35,572 nucleotides of DNA from CAYMQB01 sp964392665 (GTDB taxonomy: Bacteria; Hydrothermota; E44-bin80): NCBI GenBank assembly GCA_964392665.1, contig CAYMQB010000032.1:1-35572 (forward strand). The letters run 5' to 3'. Positions within the stretch are counted from its first letter, which is position 1. Each line of letters begins with the position of its first letter. The notes below the pieces were generated by a model. The model was not told the DNA's origin. It did not search any database and saw only the letters and a program-made list of their open reading frames with translations. The translations under genes were made by a program, and so were the position numbers. Positions 33,773 to 35,572 of the stretch are shown here, piece after piece.

Positions 33773-35572
33773 TTATACAATTTCGTTATTCCTACTATGA
33801 ACAATATTATTCTGCCCAGACAGAATCACATCCCAATTACTAAAATATCCTGCATCCTGCCAGCAAGATTGGTCTTCCCTCCATCCATACCCAGATGGAG
33901 CGTCAGGGAGCGCATAAAAATCATACCCATACTGCTGTGTTAAACAAACAACATTTCCACCCTGTTCTATAAAATGTTTTAGTCCTTGCTTGAAACTCGC
34001 CACATTCTCCAATCCCATTAAGCCACCAGTGGGTATGATAAGCACGGACAAATCACTCAGAGAACGGTTCAACTCACCTAAAACCTTCAAATTCTCCTTC
34101 TTTACTGCACAAGTATTAATCTTGTATCTCCCTAACAAATGTCCAACTCCATCAGAATAGCCGTTGAGTAATATGCCTATCTGAGATTCTGTATCAAGAT
34201 ACCACGGTGTTGGATAATGTGGATTTACAATTGGTCCTTCATCGGGATGATCCTCTTCTTTTTCCTCATAAGGCGAATAACAATGCTCGGCATTGTCTAA
34301 ACTCACACCATTATTTGTGAGATTAAACCTGTGATATAGATTGCCCTCCGCTCCATTGTTATAGACATAATAGCTCAATGGTATTGTTGCGTTAGCGCCG
34401 AGAGTGTAACTATTACCTATTGGCGAGCTTGTCCAACCGCCAGAATTTGAAACATCGTCTTCCAGGTCTATACTTACACTCCTCTGTTCAGCATTCTTAA
34501 TACTTATGCTAAAATTACCACCACTTCCTTCAGAAAGTAAAGCGGAATAAGCCTTGGGCTCTAATGTAACCTCCGGCAGTCTTGTTGTGAATGAAAAAGG
34601 ATAATTTCCCCCGGGCTCACCATCCCTATCCCCATCTAACTTGGTGCCATCTTTGTCCTTTGCCGCATCCGTTACCGTTACCGTATAATCTGTATAAAAA
34701 TCAAGGTCGTTATCAAACTCCATCGTAACCCCTTTGCTGTCTGCATTCCAGATAAAATGATGCGAAACCGATGGCATTATACTTATTGCCCCCTCTGTTG
34801 ATGGTCTATCCATTGGTTTGGAGAATACTATAAAAACATCCACCTTACTCTTATATACCGCTACATCGCTTGCCTCATCTGCTGGGTTTGTCCATATCAC
34901 CCAGGGTGCCTTCCCCTTATAAACCAGTATCTCCTTCTCCCTCTTGTTTCCCGCTCTATCGTAAGTTTTAACCACTATCCTATGAAGTCCAGCATTCACG
35001 CCAAATGTATTCCACACATAGTTAACCTCCTTTGCTCCATCACTATCCTCATCATCTCGATACTTCAATCCACTATCTATAAAAATATCTGCCCTATCTA
35101 AGCCTGAGCCATTTGGTCCATCATCCGTGGTAAAATGTATCAATACCTGTGCTTCAATTGTATCCCCATTTTGAGGTGAAAAAACTTCTAATGTAGGTAG
35201 TTGTGGACTCTCAGCAACCATTCTGCGCATAAGGGTTCTTGGATTAAATATTAGTATGCAAAAGTACTCCTGCAGCTGACTAAAAAATCCCCAGTCATCG
35301 GGGTCAGAAGGAGGTTCGCTTCCCCTGTAATATATTTGCTCATAGCAATACTCATCCAGTCCATCACATCGAAAAGATCCCTCAGGGTAATCTGGGTGTC
35401 CTTTTGGTGCTTTAATACCGGGCCACATCCATTCATAAAAAAGAGGATATACAGCCCCATACTGGCTCTTTGCAGTAGCAATGACCAGTTTCCTTTTATA
35501 AGGGTTAATACCAGGTGAGGTATATGGTGATCCCCAAAAACTGGACAGAAATTTACCTAAAATTAAGGTGGA
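33773..35572 (-). CDS. Secreted multi-domain protein, 5' end outside window; possible NlpC/P60-like head, Ig-like, Big_5, truncated GATase-like module
   Basis: The frame is open to the window edge (599 residues seen), so the start lies beyond 35572. The first visible part contains FRCDGLDEYCYEQIY, which resembles the catalytic-cysteine motif of NlpC/P60-like peptidases (CSGLVxYxY); the Cys codon is at 35366-35368. Its His cannot be located, so this is tentative. Then follow a bacterial Ig domain (TLEVFSPQNGDTIEAQVLI to YDRAGNKREKEI), a Big_5 domain (WTNPADEASDVAV to FSFTTRLP), a CARDB-like domain and a GATase-like domain. The last ends at DVILSGQNNIVHSRNNEIV. The module is closer in sequence to the giant protein than the M23 protein's copy is. 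Exported location is inferred from its relatives. Confidence 0.85.
   Translation of the reverse strand, partial: STLILGKFLSSFWGSPYTSPGINPYKRKLVIATAKSQYGAVYPLFYEWMWPGIKAPKGHPDYPEGSFRCDGLDEYCYEQIYYRGSEPPSDPDDWGFFSQLQEYFCILIFNPRTLMRRMVAESPQLPTLEVFSPQNGDTIEAQVLIHFTTDDGPNGSGLDRADIFIDSGLKYRDDEDSDGAKEVNYVWNTFGVNAGLHRIVVKTYDRAGNKREKEILVYKGKAPWVIWTNPADEASDVAVYKSKVDVFIVFSKPMDRPSTEGAISIMPSVSHHFIWNADSKGVTMEFDNDLDFYTDYTVTVTDAAKDKDGTKLDGDRDGEPGGNYPFSFTTRLPEVTLEPKAYSALLSEGSGGNFSISIKNAEQRSVSIDLEDDVSNSGGWTSSPIGNSYTLGANATIPLSYYVYNNGAEGNLYHRFNLTNNGVSLDNAEHCYSPYEEKEEDHPDEGPIVNPHYPTPWYLDTESQIGILLNGYSDGVGHLLGRYKINTCAVKKENLKVLGELNRSLSDLSVLIIPTGGLMGLENVASFKQGLKHFIEQGGNVVCLTQQYGYDFYALPDAPSGYGWREDQSCWQDAGYFSNWDVILSGQNNIVHSRNNEIV

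Larger units (their letters stand above)
33577..33889 (-). repeat. End-to-start cassette, copy B
   Basis: This is the copy of 29641-29953. It holds the last codons and stop (33773) of the partial gene, a promoter, the 90-bp palindromic element, the ribosome site and the start codon (33582) of the 282-residue gene. The two copies are direct repeats that bracket a 3936-bp two-gene unit. Confidence 0.85.

Overview
The window reads as AT-rich DNA from an anaerobic, probably uncultured bacterium of the FCB (Fibrobacteres-Chlorobi-Bacteroidetes) type or a neighbouring candidate phylum such as WOR-3/Stahlbacteria or Cloacimonadota. This is an inference. It rests on a V/A-type ATPase in a fatty-acid-making bacterium, a ferredoxin-fused EtfA, giant secreted multi-domain proteins with a C-terminal sorting-type domain, and many short palindromic dispersed repeats. 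No rRNA, tRNA, transposase or CRISPR array was seen.

Region 1 (about 60-17430, all + strand) is one long run of housekeeping genes. It is a V-type ATPase operon in the Enterococcus hirae ntp order (subunits H, I, K, E, C, F, then A, B, D), interrupted between F and A by ten genes. The interruption is itself nested. Its outer genes are etfA (with an N-terminal 2x[4Fe-4S] domain) and etfB. Between them sits the usual yceD-rpmF-plsX-fabD-fabG-acpP-fabF-rnc block, without fabH. Genes mostly overlap or lie a few bases apart, so co-transcription is likely. The proteolipid K carries the complete set of sodium ligands known from E. hirae NtpK, so the pump is predicted to move Na+. A lone S23-type four-helix-bundle gene, preceded by four consecutive hairpins, sits between subunits B and D.

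Region 2 (17430-17973) is a spacer between two convergent gene groups. It is full of relics of short repeats.

Region 3 (17974 to the window end, all - strand) codes for four exported proteins. In transcription order these are: a 5'-truncated protein with a possible NlpC/P60-like head; a 282-residue exported beta-rich protein; an M23 (LytM-like) peptidase fusion; and a 3890-residue giant with a possible C39-like cysteine-peptidase head, many beta-sandwich domains, an NHL-like propeller, a beta-helix and a sorting-type C-terminus. Three of the four share a Big_5 / CARDB-like / GATase-like module. Two of them end at the same point in it, inside a 313-bp cassette (end of one gene, promoter, 90-bp palindromic element, start of the next gene) that occurs twice, ungapped, 3936 bp apart. 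The giant gene also contains clusters of palindromic repeats translated in frame.

The most unusual points are the in-frame palindromic repeats in the giant gene, the duplicated end-to-start cassette, the different peptidase-like heads on a common module, and the nested ATPase/ETF/fatty-acid operon.
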